54,758 bases of DNA from Tritonibacter litoralis (GTDB lineage Bacteria > Pseudomonadota > Alphaproteobacteria > Rhodobacterales > Rhodobacteraceae): positions 1 to 54,758 of the forward strand of contig NZ_WIBF01000016.1 in NCBI RefSeq assembly GCF_009496005.1, written 5' to 3'. Shown piece by piece: positions 40,084-48,807 of the stretch (the first letter of the stretch is position 1; every line of letters begins with the position of its first letter). Made by a program: the position numbers and the translations under genes. The notes under the pieces are model-generated. The model was not told the origin of the DNA and did no database searches. It saw only the letters and a program-made list of their open reading frames with translations.

Positions 40084-41055
40084 ATGGCTATGGGTAAAAA
40101 CAAAACCGGCATCATGGCTGCGATTACTGCGGCGACTGAGACGTCGAAAGATGGGGCTTCTGATAGAGCTCATCGAACATTGCCGAAGGGAACTATCGGC
40201 TCTGTTCGTGCGGGTCTCGGCGGCATCCAGGATATCGATACAAATCTTATCTTGGCTTGGGGACCCAAGGACCGGCTGGATATCGAGTTAACAGCTGTTA
40301 ACAGCGCCGCACCGAATGAATCGATCAAGGATCTCGCAACCAGCATCGCTGATGCCGGGCAGCAAGTCCCCGTCCTTCTACGTCCTTCGAAGGATCGTGA
40401 TGGGCATTTTGAGATCATCTACGGTCAGAGACGAATACTTGCCTGCCGCCACTTGGGGATACCAGTGCGGGCTCTGATCCGGACGCTCGATGATACTGAT
40501 GCATTGATGGCGAAAGGCCTCGAAAATGCCGGCCGTGCGGAGCTGAGCTATTATGAACGTGTCCGGTTCGCGCACGCGATCCTGGAGCAAGGCTACTCAC
40601 GTGCGGAGGCGTGTCAGGCTTTGGCTATCAGCAAGAACACTCTTTCGCAGCTTGAGCGTATCAATCGGCTAGTACCCTTGGCTGTCGGTGAAGCCATTGG
40701 CGCAGCTCCAGGGGCAGGGCGCCCGAAATGGACCACACTCGCAACGGCGTTTGAGAAAGTACAACTCTCGGAGGAGGGTGTTATGGGTGTTCTTGGTCAA
40801 TCTGGTGATCTCGACTCCGACGGACGGCTGGACCTCGTTCTCAAGGAAATTGGCAAGCGAGGTAAGCAAGAACGATCTGTCGAGGAGCGCTCGCCCGTTC
40901 CCGGTGTGCAGATCAAAAGCGGTAAATCTGGGCTCTCAGTCACCGTCAAGCGGGCAGGGGAGAACACGAGATTCGCGGATTGGCTGGATCAGAATCTGGA
41001 CCAGCTCATTCAGGATTCCTTCGATCGGTTCCAATCAGAGAGCCACGAAGGATAG
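40084..41055 (+). CDS. repB: RepB, ParB-type centromere-binding protein
   Basis: A 323-residue ParB-family protein: N-terminal GSVRAGLGGIQDID linker, ParB/Srx fold with QVPVLLRPS and IIYGQRRILACRHLG, and a central helix-turn-helix (YSRAEACQALAISKNTLSQL) for parS. I chose the ATG at 40084, two bases after the repA stop. A parS copy lies within its own coding sequence (40287-40302), read through as ELTAVNSAA. Confidence 0.93.
   Translation: MAMGKNKTGIMAAITAATETSKDGASDRAHRTLPKGTIGSVRAGLGGIQDIDTNLILAWGPKDRLDIELTAVNSAAPNESIKDLATSIADAGQQVPVLLRPSKDRDGHFEIIYGQRRILACRHLGIPVRALIRTLDDTDALMAKGLENAGRAELSYYERVRFAHAILEQGYSRAEACQALAISKNTLSQLERINRLVPLAVGEAIGAAPGAGRPKWTTLATAFEKVQLSEEGVMGVLGQSGDLDSDGRLDLVLKEIGKRGKQERSVEERSPVPGVQIKSGKSGLSVTVKRAGENTRFADWLDQNLDQLIQDSFDRFQSESHEG
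40287..40302. promoter_or_regulatory. parS palindrome 2, inside repB
   Basis: Identical 16-base palindrome to the copies at 38742 and 41061, in frame within repB. Intragenic parS sites are known in some repABC plasmids; having all three copies identical at 16 bases argues they are functional. Confidence 0.88.
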
Positions 41056-41056
41056 C

Positions 41057-41080
41057 GGCGGTTAACAGCTGTTAACCGCC
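41057..41080. promoter_or_regulatory. parS palindrome 3, between repB and repC
   Basis: The same 16-base core (41061-41076) extended to a 24-base perfect palindrome by GGCG and CGCC. It begins 2 bases after the repB stop, upstream of the ctRNA gene. Confidence 0.9.
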
Positions 41081-41114
41081 AAGATAGAGGCAACGAGCAA
41101 AAAGGAGAACGGCA

Positions 41115-41150
41115 CCAAAAAGAAAACCCTCGAAACCGAAGTCCCGAGGG
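41115..41150 (-). terminator. intrinsic terminator of the ctRNA
   Basis: CCCTCGGGAC-TTCG-GTTTCGAGGG on the minus strand folds into a ten-pair stem (including two G-U pairs) capped by the very stable C(UUCG)G tetraloop, followed by a TTTTCTTTTT run. Confidence 0.85.
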
Positions 41151-41181
41151 CTGCTGCGCACAAGGCGCGATTTGTTTTCAC
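41117..41181 (-). ncRNA. ctRNA, antisense incompatibility RNA of repABC
   Basis: A short antisense RNA between repB and repC, about 60-65 nucleotides. It is predicted from a promoter at 41188-41216 (minus strand) and a terminator hairpin at 41127-41150. In repABC plasmids this RNA pairs with the repC leader to limit RepC and sets incompatibility. Exact ends are estimates. Confidence 0.82.
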
Positions 41182-41187
41182 ACCACA

Positions 41188-41216
41188 ATCCTAGCAGCCC
41201 GCGAATCGCTAAACAA
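41188..41216 (-). promoter_or_regulatory. ctRNA promoter
   Basis: On the minus strand TTGTTT and TAGGAT are separated by exactly 17 bases. The predicted start is near 41181. Confidence 0.8.
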
Positions 41217-41328
41217 CGAAAAACGTCTTCGGGCGAACAGGTTTTCTGTGCCTAGCTAAAAAATGACGAAATTCAATGATGCTCCGCATGGAGTGACTGG
41301 GACAGTCATGCCTCAGAACGGTGAAGGT

Positions 41329-42624
41329 ATGTCCAATATCAACCAACCCACGGGGTGGCGGAAGGCGACAGCCGGACTCGCCGTCGCTGAACAGCACGCA
41401 CAGGCTGGTGAAAGAGCAGCCGTGCCCAAAACACAGGCCTTTGTCGCCGTGAAACGCGTAGGTGCGCATATCGGCCTCAAGGCAGGGGATATGATGCTCC
41501 TCGATACGCTTGGGGCCTTCACGCAGGCGCAAGATTGGGAAGAGGGTCAGCGCCCGATCGTCTGGGCCTCCAATGCCTATCTGATGGAGCAGACGGGCTT
41601 TTCACTCTCTGCGCTCAAGCGCCATGCCCGTCGCCTGGCCGAGAGCGGTGTAATCGCCTTCAAAGACAGCCCCAATGGCAAGCGTTGGGGCCACAGGGAC
41701 GCAGAGGGCCGTATCATTGAGGCCTACGGCTTTGATTTGTCGCCGCTGTCCGCTCGCGTAGAAGAGTTTCAGCAGCTACACGCTGAGCTGCAGGCCGAGC
41801 GCGCGCACTGTCAGCGCCTGAAGCGGCAGATCACTGTGTCCCGCCGGATGATCCGGGCGCGGATCGAGGCTGCGCTCAGCGGCGCGCTGAGAGGCCCGTG
41901 GACGCAGCTCACAGGCCTTTTCGAGGATCTTTTGGATTGCCTTCCGCGCAGGAACACGGCCTCTGAGGCACTGGAACGACTCTTGGCGTGGTTCAAAGAG
42001 CTCCAGGAACGTGTAGAGGCCACGTACCTCAAGGCAGTTCGAGCGGATGAGGTTGTGGAAAACACCGCAGAAGCCACCGAGCAAGTACTTCAGAAGACTC
42101 AAAAAATGGACCCCAAGGAGGTCATTTCCGAACCTCACATACTAATTACAACACAACTTAATCCTGTAACCTGTAATCGCTCAGAAACTGAGCAAGCGGC
42201 GGGCGTGGTGCCCAATGCGCCACCGGAGGAGCTAATTGATAGGGAGTTGGAAGATTGGGTGGCTGAAACGCGCAAGAAACGCGGGGCCGCCTTGGATCTG
42301 CCGACAGTCATGCAAGCCTGTCCTGAGTTTGCGTCCTGGGCGCGCAATATGGGCGGATATCTGAAGGATTGGGGCGATCTGCACCGTGTTGCAGGGCAGT
42401 TGAGGCCGATGATCGGCGTCTCAGAGCACGCCTGGAACATTGCGCAGGACCGACTTGGGCCACAAATCGCGACTGCGGCGCTGGTTCTCACGTTCGACAA
42501 GCATTGCGCCGGCGAAGTGGCGTCACCGGGCGGATATCTGCGTGGGATGGTCGAGAAAGCCGGGGCAGGGGAGCTGCATCTCGAGCGCAGCTTCTATGGT
42601 CGATTGAGCGGGCAGGCGGCATGA
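41329..42624 (+). CDS. repC: RepC replication initiator
   Basis: The initiator of repABC plasmids, acting on an origin inside its own gene. The 431-residue protein begins MSNINQPTGWRKATAGL, has the N-terminal winged helix (LMEQTGFSLSALKRHARRLAESGVI, GKRWGHRDAEGRI) and a C-terminal domain from about residue 290. I prefer the ATG at 41329; an in-frame ATG at 41263 would add 22 residues and overlap the regulated leader. An A+T-rich stretch near 42130-42180 is where the origin of such plasmids usually lies. Confidence 0.92.
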   Translation: MSNINQPTGWRKATAGLAVAEQHAQAGERAAVPKTQAFVAVKRVGAHIGLKAGDMMLLDTLGAFTQAQDWEEGQRPIVWASNAYLMEQTGFSLSALKRHARRLAESGVIAFKDSPNGKRWGHRDAEGRIIEAYGFDLSPLSARVEEFQQLHAELQAERAHCQRLKRQITVSRRMIRARIEAALSGALRGPWTQLTGLFEDLLDCLPRRNTASEALERLLAWFKELQERVEATYLKAVRADEVVENTAEATEQVLQKTQKMDPKEVISEPHILITTQLNPVTCNRSETEQAAGVVPNAPPEELIDRELEDWVAETRKKRGAALDLPTVMQACPEFASWARNMGGYLKDWGDLHRVAGQLRPMIGVSEHAWNIAQDRLGPQIATAALVLTFDKHCAGEVASPGGYLRGMVEKAGAGELHLERSFYGRLSGQAA

Positions 42625-42671
42625 TGGGATGGGGACGCAGTTTTTCCACGTTCAGAGTTCCAGGTGGGGCA

Positions 42672-42749
42672 TGCGGAGATTGCCGCCTGTATTCTCCGCA
42701 GATTTTGCGGCAGTTATTGTTGTCTTGACGAGATTATGCGGTATAATCT
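42672..42749 (+). promoter_or_regulatory. fic promoter with inverted repeats
   Basis: TTGTCT (42720-42725), 16 bases, TATAAT (42742-42747) form a strong promoter 22 bases from the fic ATG. AGATTAT-GCGGT-ATAATCT (42731-42749) is a perfect inverted repeat covering the -10. A second repeat, TGCGGAGA / TCTCCGCA (42672-42679 and 42693-42700), lies upstream, and CTCCGCA recurs at 42748. The layout suggests tight repression. Confidence 0.6.
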
Positions 42750-42769
42750 CCGCAAGGAATGCGCAAAAT

Positions 42770-43864
42770 ATGACCTACATTCACGAAATCACTGACTGGC
42801 CGCAGTTTTCTTGGGACAAGGCCAAGCTGTCTTCACAACTTGCCGCTGTCCGCCACCGACAAGGCAAGCTCTTGGGACGCATGGAAGGCCTTGGCTTTGA
42901 TCTTCGAAACGAAGCGATGTTGCGAACTCTCACCAGTGATGTCGTCAAGAGCAGCGAGATCGAAGGCGAGACGCTCGACAAAGATCAGGTTCGGTCGTCT
43001 ATCGCAAAACGGCTGGGGCTCGAAATCGGCGGGCTGATCCCGTCTGATCGCCATGTCGATGGGGTCGTCGAGATGATGCTGGACGCGACGCAAGCGTATG
43101 ACCAACCACTGGACGCAGAGCGATTGTTCGGCTGGCATGCCGCCCTTTTCCCAACCGGGCGAAGCGGAATGACCCGGATCACCGTGGGGCAGTGGCGTGA
43201 AGGCCCTATGGAAGTTGTATCAGGACCTATGGGTCGTGAACGCGTGCATTTTGAGGCGCCGGGAGCAGCACGGCTTGATACAGAGATGGGGCGGTTTCTG
43301 ACCTGGTTCAATCAGGTCCCTGACACGGATCCAGTTGTTCATGCCGCAATTGCACATCTGTGGTTCGTCACGATCCACCCCTTCGACGATGGCAACGGGC
43401 GCATTGCGCGTGCGATCGCGGATATGGCGTTGGCTCGATCCGAACGCAGTTCACAGCGGTTTTACAGCATGTCGACCCAAATCCGGCAGGAGCGGAGCGC
43501 CTATTATGATATGCTCGAGACGACGCAGAAGGGCGGGCTTGATGTCACCGCCTGGCTCAATTGGTTCCTCAATTGCCTCGACCGTGCTTTTGATGGCGCA
43601 GAGATCATTCTGGAGGCCGTGTTTCAAAAGGCGCGGTTCTGGGAGAAATACGGAACGGCCAACATAAACGACCGCCAGCGGGACATGCTTAACCGCCTCC
43701 TGGATGGGTTCGAAGGAAAACTCACGACGTCGAAATATGCGAAGATCGAGAAGTGTTCGCAGGACACCGCATATCGCGACATCCTGGACCTGATCGACTT
43801 GGGAGCACTTGAGAAAGATGACGCTGGTGGACGTAGTACCAGCTATTCCCTGTCAGCGAAGTGA
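42770..43864 (+). CDS. Fic-family adenylyltransferase with C-terminal winged helix
   Basis: A 364-residue protein. The Fic core has HPFDDGNGRIARA, the catalytic loop for AMP transfer. An intact inhibitory motif SSEIEGE near residue 64 marks class II (self-inhibited) Fic proteins. The last 80 or so residues (GKLTTSKYAKIEKCSQDTAYRD) look like a winged helix that could bind DNA. Targets are unknown. Downstream of repC it may act in plasmid stability. No separate antitoxin gene is seen. Confidence 0.88.
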   Translation: MTYIHEITDWPQFSWDKAKLSSQLAAVRHRQGKLLGRMEGLGFDLRNEAMLRTLTSDVVKSSEIEGETLDKDQVRSSIAKRLGLEIGGLIPSDRHVDGVVEMMLDATQAYDQPLDAERLFGWHAALFPTGRSGMTRITVGQWREGPMEVVSGPMGRERVHFEAPGAARLDTEMGRFLTWFNQVPDTDPVVHAAIAHLWFVTIHPFDDGNGRIARAIADMALARSERSSQRFYSMSTQIRQERSAYYDMLETTQKGGLDVTAWLNWFLNCLDRAFDGAEIILEAVFQKARFWEKYGTANINDRQRDMLNRLLDGFEGKLTTSKYAKIEKCSQDTAYRDILDLIDLGALEKDDAGGRSTSYSLSAK

Positions 43865-44050
43865 AGAGGCTTGTCGCATCCGGTGCTCAGGACAAGCACC
43901 GCCAGGATATGTCAGACAGTCGCCAGAAAAAATTGCCGATCTGAGATTTGCCATTATTCATTGATATAAATTCTAAAAATGGAACTCTTAGGTCTGGCAT
44001 TGCCGATGTTCGTTGCCGATCCGGAGTTTCTGCGTGCAATGAAGAAAACT

Positions 44051-44159
44051 GGGGCCGTGCCGGCCCCTGAAGTTCTTTTCCCGGGCTGGTGGGGCCGGGA
44101 AAAGTGAAAGTGTTCTTCGGGTTTTGTGACTGACGGATGAGGGCCTTTGGGGTCCCTCA
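44051..44159 (+). promoter_or_regulatory. cluster of three hairpins upstream of the ardC region
   Basis: Three perfect-arm hairpins in 110 bases: GGGGCC/GGCCCC (44051-44067), CTTTTCCCGG/CCGGGAAAAG (44075-44104, ten-base arms) and TGAGGG/CCCTCA (44138-44159). None has a T run, so they do not look like terminators. Single-stranded promoters (Frpo type) of plasmid leading regions are built from such hairpins; that reading is inference. The 346 bases at 43865-44210 hold no other feature. Confidence 0.45.
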
Positions 44160-44210
44160 GATGGGTCCGGGCCGGGTTCCGGTCTGCCGTTCCGGATGAA
44201 GGGCATTCCC

Positions 44211-44630
44211 ATGCAAACAGGTGTCTTGCGCGTGCTCCGCGCAACCGCCGCCTCCTGGTGGCGACATAGAGAGCTGCGCCGAGCTGGCCAGACGGCGCTG
44301 GCACAGCGGCTCGAACGCCAGACCGTCCTGCGTGATCTCGGCTATCTGAAGCAGGCGGCGTCATTACCAAACGCGCGTGTGATCTGCGGGGAGGGTGGGC
44401 CATTCCTCCATCTCGGTTGGACCACCGTGTCGAGTTTCGCGCCGATCGAGCGCTTTCCCTTGGCCGCGCTTGCGGTCGCTCGAGGGACCCCGTTCATCGA
44501 TATCCGACCCATCAGTGACGTCATCGCCTTCGCGAGCCTGCCGCGAGTAGCGCGAGGCGGATCGGTCGACGCTGACCACTCAGGTGCCGGCCAGTCTGTC
44601 TCGCTGACCACCTACATCGACATGGTCTAA
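44211..44630 (+). CDS. plasmid-borne protein of unknown function
   Basis: A 139-residue protein starting MQTGVLRVLRATAASWWRH, basic at the N terminus, with a helical hydrophobic middle and no signal or catalytic motif I recognise. The ATG at 44211 has GAAGGG upstream; an ATG five codons earlier is possible. It precedes ardC by 91 bases and follows a cluster of hairpins. Genes of this kind often sit in plasmid leading regions. Confidence 0.55.
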   Translation: MQTGVLRVLRATAASWWRHRELRRAGQTALAQRLERQTVLRDLGYLKQAASLPNARVICGEGGPFLHLGWTTVSSFAPIERFPLAALAVARGTPFIDIRPISDVIAFASLPRVARGGSVDADHSGAGQSVSLTTYIDMV

Positions 44631-44721
44631 GCCCTCGGTGCGAGGATCGCCAACGATCCGCGCCCCCGCCAGTCAACCTGATCACCATTCCCTCTCACCA
44701 ACACTCGAAAGGACGCCCGCG

Positions 44722-45459
44722 ATGGCCCGTTCCCGCACGCCCAAATTCGATGCCTCCGAGGTCATCACGAACGAAATCATCCGCATCATCGAGCGCGGCG
44801 TCCTGCCATGGCGCAAGCCCTGGACGGCAGGCGGCAGCTCGCGCCCCCTGCGCGTGGGCGGTGAACCCTACCAAGGAGTGAACAACTTCCTGCTGACCAT
44901 GCGCACCGTGATGGCGGGCCACAGCTCGCCATTCTGGATGACGCTGCCGCAGGCCAATGCGTTGGACGCGAAGGTTCGCAAGGGCGAGAAGTCCTCTGTC
45001 GTCGTCTACTACGGCCAAAGCCGGAAAGACGCCGGCGGCGAGGATGAGCACGCGGAGAGCGATGACCACTCAGAGGAGGCCCGCGTGTTCCGCTTCCAGA
45101 AATCCTACCGCGTGTTCAATGCCTGCCAGATCGAGGGCCTGCCCGAGAGCTTCTTCCCCGATCCGGAGCCAACGCCCGAGCATCCGCCGTCCGAGCCCAT
45201 CCCGCATATGAAGGCGTTTTTCGACGCGATCGACATCACGACCGTCTTCACGGGAACGGAAGCCTACTACCTACCGCCCGTGGACAAGGTCTATATGCCG
45301 TCCATCACCCGGTTCCACGATCCGCGCAATTTCTACGGGGTCTGGGCGCATGAGCTGGCCCATGCCACGAAAGCCCCGCATCGGCTCAATCGCGATTTCG
45401 GGTTCTCGAAATTCGGCAACACGGCCTACGCGCGCGAGGAGATCGTCGCGTTATCTTGA
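44722..45459 (+). pseudogene. ardC: ArdC-like antirestriction protein, 5' fragment (interrupted)
   Basis: Encodes the first 243 residues of an ArdC-type protein: N-terminal ssDNA-binding domain (VLPWRKPWTAGG, YQGVNNFLL) and a zincin-like domain with HELAHATKAPHRLNRD carrying HExxH. The frame runs into the mobile element at 45451 and stops after Leu-Ser, right where family members continue EEIVAEL with the third zinc ligand. The rest is at 53071-53286 in the matching frame. AAAGGA precedes the ATG. ArdC protects incoming plasmid DNA; this copy is probably inactive. Confidence 0.9.
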
Positions 45460-45464
45460 CAGTC
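45451..45464 (+). repeat. left terminal inverted repeat of the element
   Basis: TTATCTTGACAGTC, next to the GTCGCG flank at 45445-45450. A second inverted repeat, TCAGGCCAG/CTGGCCTGA at 45519-45566, lies inside this end, before the first recombinase gene, and may be a recombinase arm site or an operator. Confidence 0.85.
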
Positions 45465-45619
45465 TGCACCATCTGTTCGTTTCTGGTTTCAAGGCCAGTT
45501 GCGCAACGCAGGGGGTGGTCAGGCCAGACGCCGCGCTCACCACAAAGCTGGCGGTGGCTGGCCTGATCACCGCCGTCGGATGAAGTGCACAGGCATGGGC
45601 TATTTGGGCGGGCAGTGGT

Positions 45620-47005
45620 GTGGAACGTGATATTAGGCTTCAGGAGACCCGCAACGTAGATGGTCTTGATCGGGACATTCCGACGATCCTTGCCGATGGA
45701 ACAATTTATGACCCCTACCTCGACCGGTTTTTCCTGGAACTTCCGTTGAACGGCACGCGGTCCCGGCACACGCTGCGTGCCATCGGTTACGACATTGTTG
45801 TCTGGCTTCGATTTCTGGAACAGGCTCGCACGACTTCCGTTTGGTCTGTGTCACATGATGACGTCGTCGCCTTTCACGGCACAAGACGACGCAGCGGTGC
45901 TTCTCATCGCATTTCCGCGTCGTCCTGGAACCGTTCCGTCGCATCGCTTGACAAGCTCTATCGGTGGGGCGTGGATCGGGAGTTGATTGCTGTCAGTCCA
46001 TTTCGGCACCGGCAAGTCTGGAAGCGTGGTATTGCTGGGCGCCGCTCGGCCCAAACAGAACGCAACATGGCCTATGAGCCATCCGCCGCGCCGTCCCATC
46101 CTCATTTTGCTTCACTGGAGACCTATCGGCTGTTCAACAGGCTCGGTCTCCGGGGCCTGACGCGAAAGGGACACGAGCGGCCCGGTGCGCGGGACCGCAA
46201 TGGTACGCGGAATGCGCTCTTTGCCGATCTGCTGGTTTCGACTGGGCTACGGCTCGAAGAGGCGGGATCTCTGTTGGCCTGCGAAGTCGATGCCGAGGAC
46301 ATTGGCGAAGGGTCTCCGCGACAAATCAGATTCGAGTTGCCGCCACCGGTTTCCAAAGGCAATCGTGGCCGGACGATCCTGATCCCGCGCCGCGTCATCG
46401 CGCGGCTTCAGGATTACATCGAGATCGAGCGCGCCAGTGCCATCGCCAAATTCAAGGCGCGATCGGTTTGGACCAGGACCACACGGCCGATTTTTGTCGA
46501 GTGGTCCGAAGGCAATCGGACGATGCTCACGTTGCCAGACGGTTCCAGCGCCCGTATCGACCGGTTCGATCCGGAAGAACGTCAGCGGCTTGTTCTTTGC
46601 AAGGCGGGCGTGCCTTATGCGCCAGCCGCGCTGTGGCTGTCAGAGATCGGGCTGCCGGTTCGGTTCAATTCCTGGGAGGCGATATTTCTGCGCGCAAGCC
46701 GGCGCTGTAGCGGTGTGGGCCTCGATATCCGGCTGTCGCCCCATCAGCTCCGGCATACGTTCGCCGTCCATATGCTGGCCATGCTGATCGAACAACAGAT
46801 CGGTCATACCGCACATGACGTCAGCGGCATGGAGGCCTACCGCCAGCTTTTGAGCGATCCGCTGCAACAGGTGCAGCGGCTGCTCGGTCATGCGAGCATC
46901 ACGACGACCTATGTCTATCTCGACCAGATTGCGGCGCAGGCGGATACGGTGGATACTGCCGTGGAAAGGCTTCTTGCGCTTGTGAGCGATGGTGACGTTC
47001 TATGA
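45620..47005 (+). CDS. tyrosine recombinase 1 of the trio
   Basis: A 461-residue recombinase with a full catalytic set: Arg211 in STGLRLEEAG, His375-Gln-Leu-Arg378 in PHQLRHTF, the LLGHAS histidine, and the nucleophile probably Tyr433 in TTTYVYLD. The N-terminal 110 residues form a SAM-like core-binding domain. It resembles TnpA-type recombinases of Tn554. The start is a GTG without a strong ribosome binding site, so it may differ. Its stop overlaps the next start by 4 bases (ATGA). Confidence 0.87.
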   Translation: MERDIRLQETRNVDGLDRDIPTILADGTIYDPYLDRFFLELPLNGTRSRHTLRAIGYDIVVWLRFLEQARTTSVWSVSHDDVVAFHGTRRRSGASHRISASSWNRSVASLDKLYRWGVDRELIAVSPFRHRQVWKRGIAGRRSAQTERNMAYEPSAAPSHPHFASLETYRLFNRLGLRGLTRKGHERPGARDRNGTRNALFADLLVSTGLRLEEAGSLLACEVDAEDIGEGSPRQIRFELPPPVSKGNRGRTILIPRRVIARLQDYIEIERASAIAKFKARSVWTRTTRPIFVEWSEGNRTMLTLPDGSSARIDRFDPEERQRLVLCKAGVPYAPAALWLSEIGLPVRFNSWEAIFLRASRRCSGVGLDIRLSPHQLRHTFAVHMLAMLIEQQIGHTAHDVSGMEAYRQLLSDPLQQVQRLLGHASITTTYVYLDQIAAQADTVDTAVERLLALVSDGDVL

Positions 47006-48807
47006 CCGCCAGACCGCGCAAGGGCCGCGTTGCCGCCTTCTCAGCCGATGATGGCACCGTCGACGCGCATGAACCCAGTTCGGTGACTGGTCTGCGGTTC
47101 AGTATCGTGGCCCGATCAGGCGGGACCGCCCAGCTCGATTTCACCGACCTGCGGCCTCGGCCGCTGGCGATTGACGCCGCCCAGGCCATTCGTAGACTGG
47201 CCGAGGTCGGCGGTCCGCTTGGCGCGCGTTCGACTGTGATGGCCTATGCCAACACAGTACGCATTTTCTTCGCCTTTCTGGCGTCGGAAGCGCCCAACCT
47301 TACGACGTGTCGTCAGATCGAAGCCGCGCATATCGACGGGTTCGAGGATTGGTTGGATGCCGAAGGCAAGAGCCGGGTCCATGCATTCACGATCCTGTCG
47401 AAGGCCGTTGTCGTTTTCCGCGAGATCGACGCGGACCAGCCCGACCGGGTGTCGCAAAGCCTGCGCGACCGATTGCGATATACCAACGCACGGCCCTTCG
47501 AGCGCCCCCGATCACGTGATGCCTACAGTCCCTTTGTCGCCCGGCAATTGCGCGATGCGGCCCGTGCCGATGTCGCAATGATGATGCGGCGAATAGATGG
47601 GCACCTGCCCGAGACGCTGATTGCGCACACCGATCCGGTCATTCGGCAGAGGGCCGTCGCCCTGCATGAAGCGGTCGCCCGACGCGGCTTTCTTCCGCGC
47701 AATGACAAGGCGAGCTCCGCCCTCTACCGCGCGCTCTATTCACGCGGTCTGCCAACGTCATCGCTTCTCGACGGTATCTATGCCCGGTTCTATCTGACGG
47801 TTCACGACCTTCCGCCATTACTGACATTGCTCAGTCTCGATACCGGCCTTGAGATCGAATGCGTCAAGGCTCTCAAGACCAACTGCCTGAGCAATGCGTC
47901 GGCTGGCACTGTCACCCTTCGCTACACCAAACGCCGCGCCCACGGGCTTGCGCAAAAGGCGATGCGCGTGCGGGACGGTGGACCGACGACACCCGGTGGT
48001 CTGATCCGCGCCATCGTGAAGATGACCCAAACTGCGCGACAGTTCGAGTCGTCCGATGCGCTCTTTGTGTTTTACCATGCCTGCGGTTTCCGTTCGGTCG
48101 TTCGGCACCCCAAATTGACGCTGAGCCACTGGATAGCGCGCCACGGCATCGTCGATGACGACGGGCACCCCCTCACACTGCTGCTCTCGCGGCTACGTAA
48201 GACGCACAAGGCGCTCTGGTATCTCAAGACCAGCGGCCACATGGCGCGCTTCGCGGTCGGACATTCGGTCGATATCGCCGCCCGACACTATGCCGATATT
48301 CCGTCTTTGCGTCCGCTTCACGAGGCGACCGTCGTCGATGCTTTGGAGGACGCGATACGACCGGGTGCGGCGGTGACGACCGACCCGGTTCCAGCGGTTG
48401 ATGACTCTCACACGGACACACGGCATTGCATCCCGCCGCAAGGGGATGGTCACGTCGCGTCGGCAGACATTCAGGATGTCTGGCTTGCGAGTTGTTCGGG
48501 TTTCTATGACAGCCCGTTCTCTAGTCCCGGCGCGCCATGCAGCCATCCTTTCTGGGGCTGTCTCGATTGTCGCAACGCGGTCATCTCGGAACGCAAGCTG
48601 CCCGCCATCCTGGGGTTTCTGGATTTCATCGTTGCCCAAAGGGCTGCGCTTGGCGCGGAGGAGTGGGCCGCCAAGTTCGGGCATGTCCACGCGCGGATCA
48701 CGCAGCAGGTGCTGCCGTCGTTCCCGGAGGAGGTGATCGCGACGGCACGGGCCTCACTCGCAGTCGATCCGCCGCCGACATATCTGCCGCCTGAGGCTAC
48801 ACAATGA
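47002..48807 (+). CDS. tyrosine recombinase 2 of the trio, with Cys-rich tail
   Basis: A 601-residue TnpB-like recombinase. The catalytic half keeps RLRKTHKALWYL, Gly420-His421 and Tyr430 (ARHYADI), but where the first catalytic Arg is expected (DTGLEIECVKAL) there is Glu284, and the His of the usual HxxR is Ser. It may therefore be a partly inactive architectural partner. The C-terminal 120 residues hold C476, C498, C513, C520 and C523 (PCSHPFWGCLDC), a likely zinc site. It overlaps both neighbours by 4 bases. Confidence 0.82.
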   Translation: MTARPRKGRVAAFSADDGTVDAHEPSSVTGLRFSIVARSGGTAQLDFTDLRPRPLAIDAAQAIRRLAEVGGPLGARSTVMAYANTVRIFFAFLASEAPNLTTCRQIEAAHIDGFEDWLDAEGKSRVHAFTILSKAVVVFREIDADQPDRVSQSLRDRLRYTNARPFERPRSRDAYSPFVARQLRDAARADVAMMMRRIDGHLPETLIAHTDPVIRQRAVALHEAVARRGFLPRNDKASSALYRALYSRGLPTSSLLDGIYARFYLTVHDLPPLLTLLSLDTGLEIECVKALKTNCLSNASAGTVTLRYTKRRAHGLAQKAMRVRDGGPTTPGGLIRAIVKMTQTARQFESSDALFVFYHACGFRSVVRHPKLTLSHWIARHGIVDDDGHPLTLLLSRLRKTHKALWYLKTSGHMARFAVGHSVDIAARHYADIPSLRPLHEATVVDALEDAIRPGAAVTTDPVPAVDDSHTDTRHCIPPQGDGHVASADIQDVWLASCSGFYDSPFSSPGAPCSHPFWGCLDCRNAVISERKLPAILGFLDFIVAQRAALGAEEWAAKFGHVHARITQQVLPSFPEEVIATARASLAVDPPPTYLPPEATQ

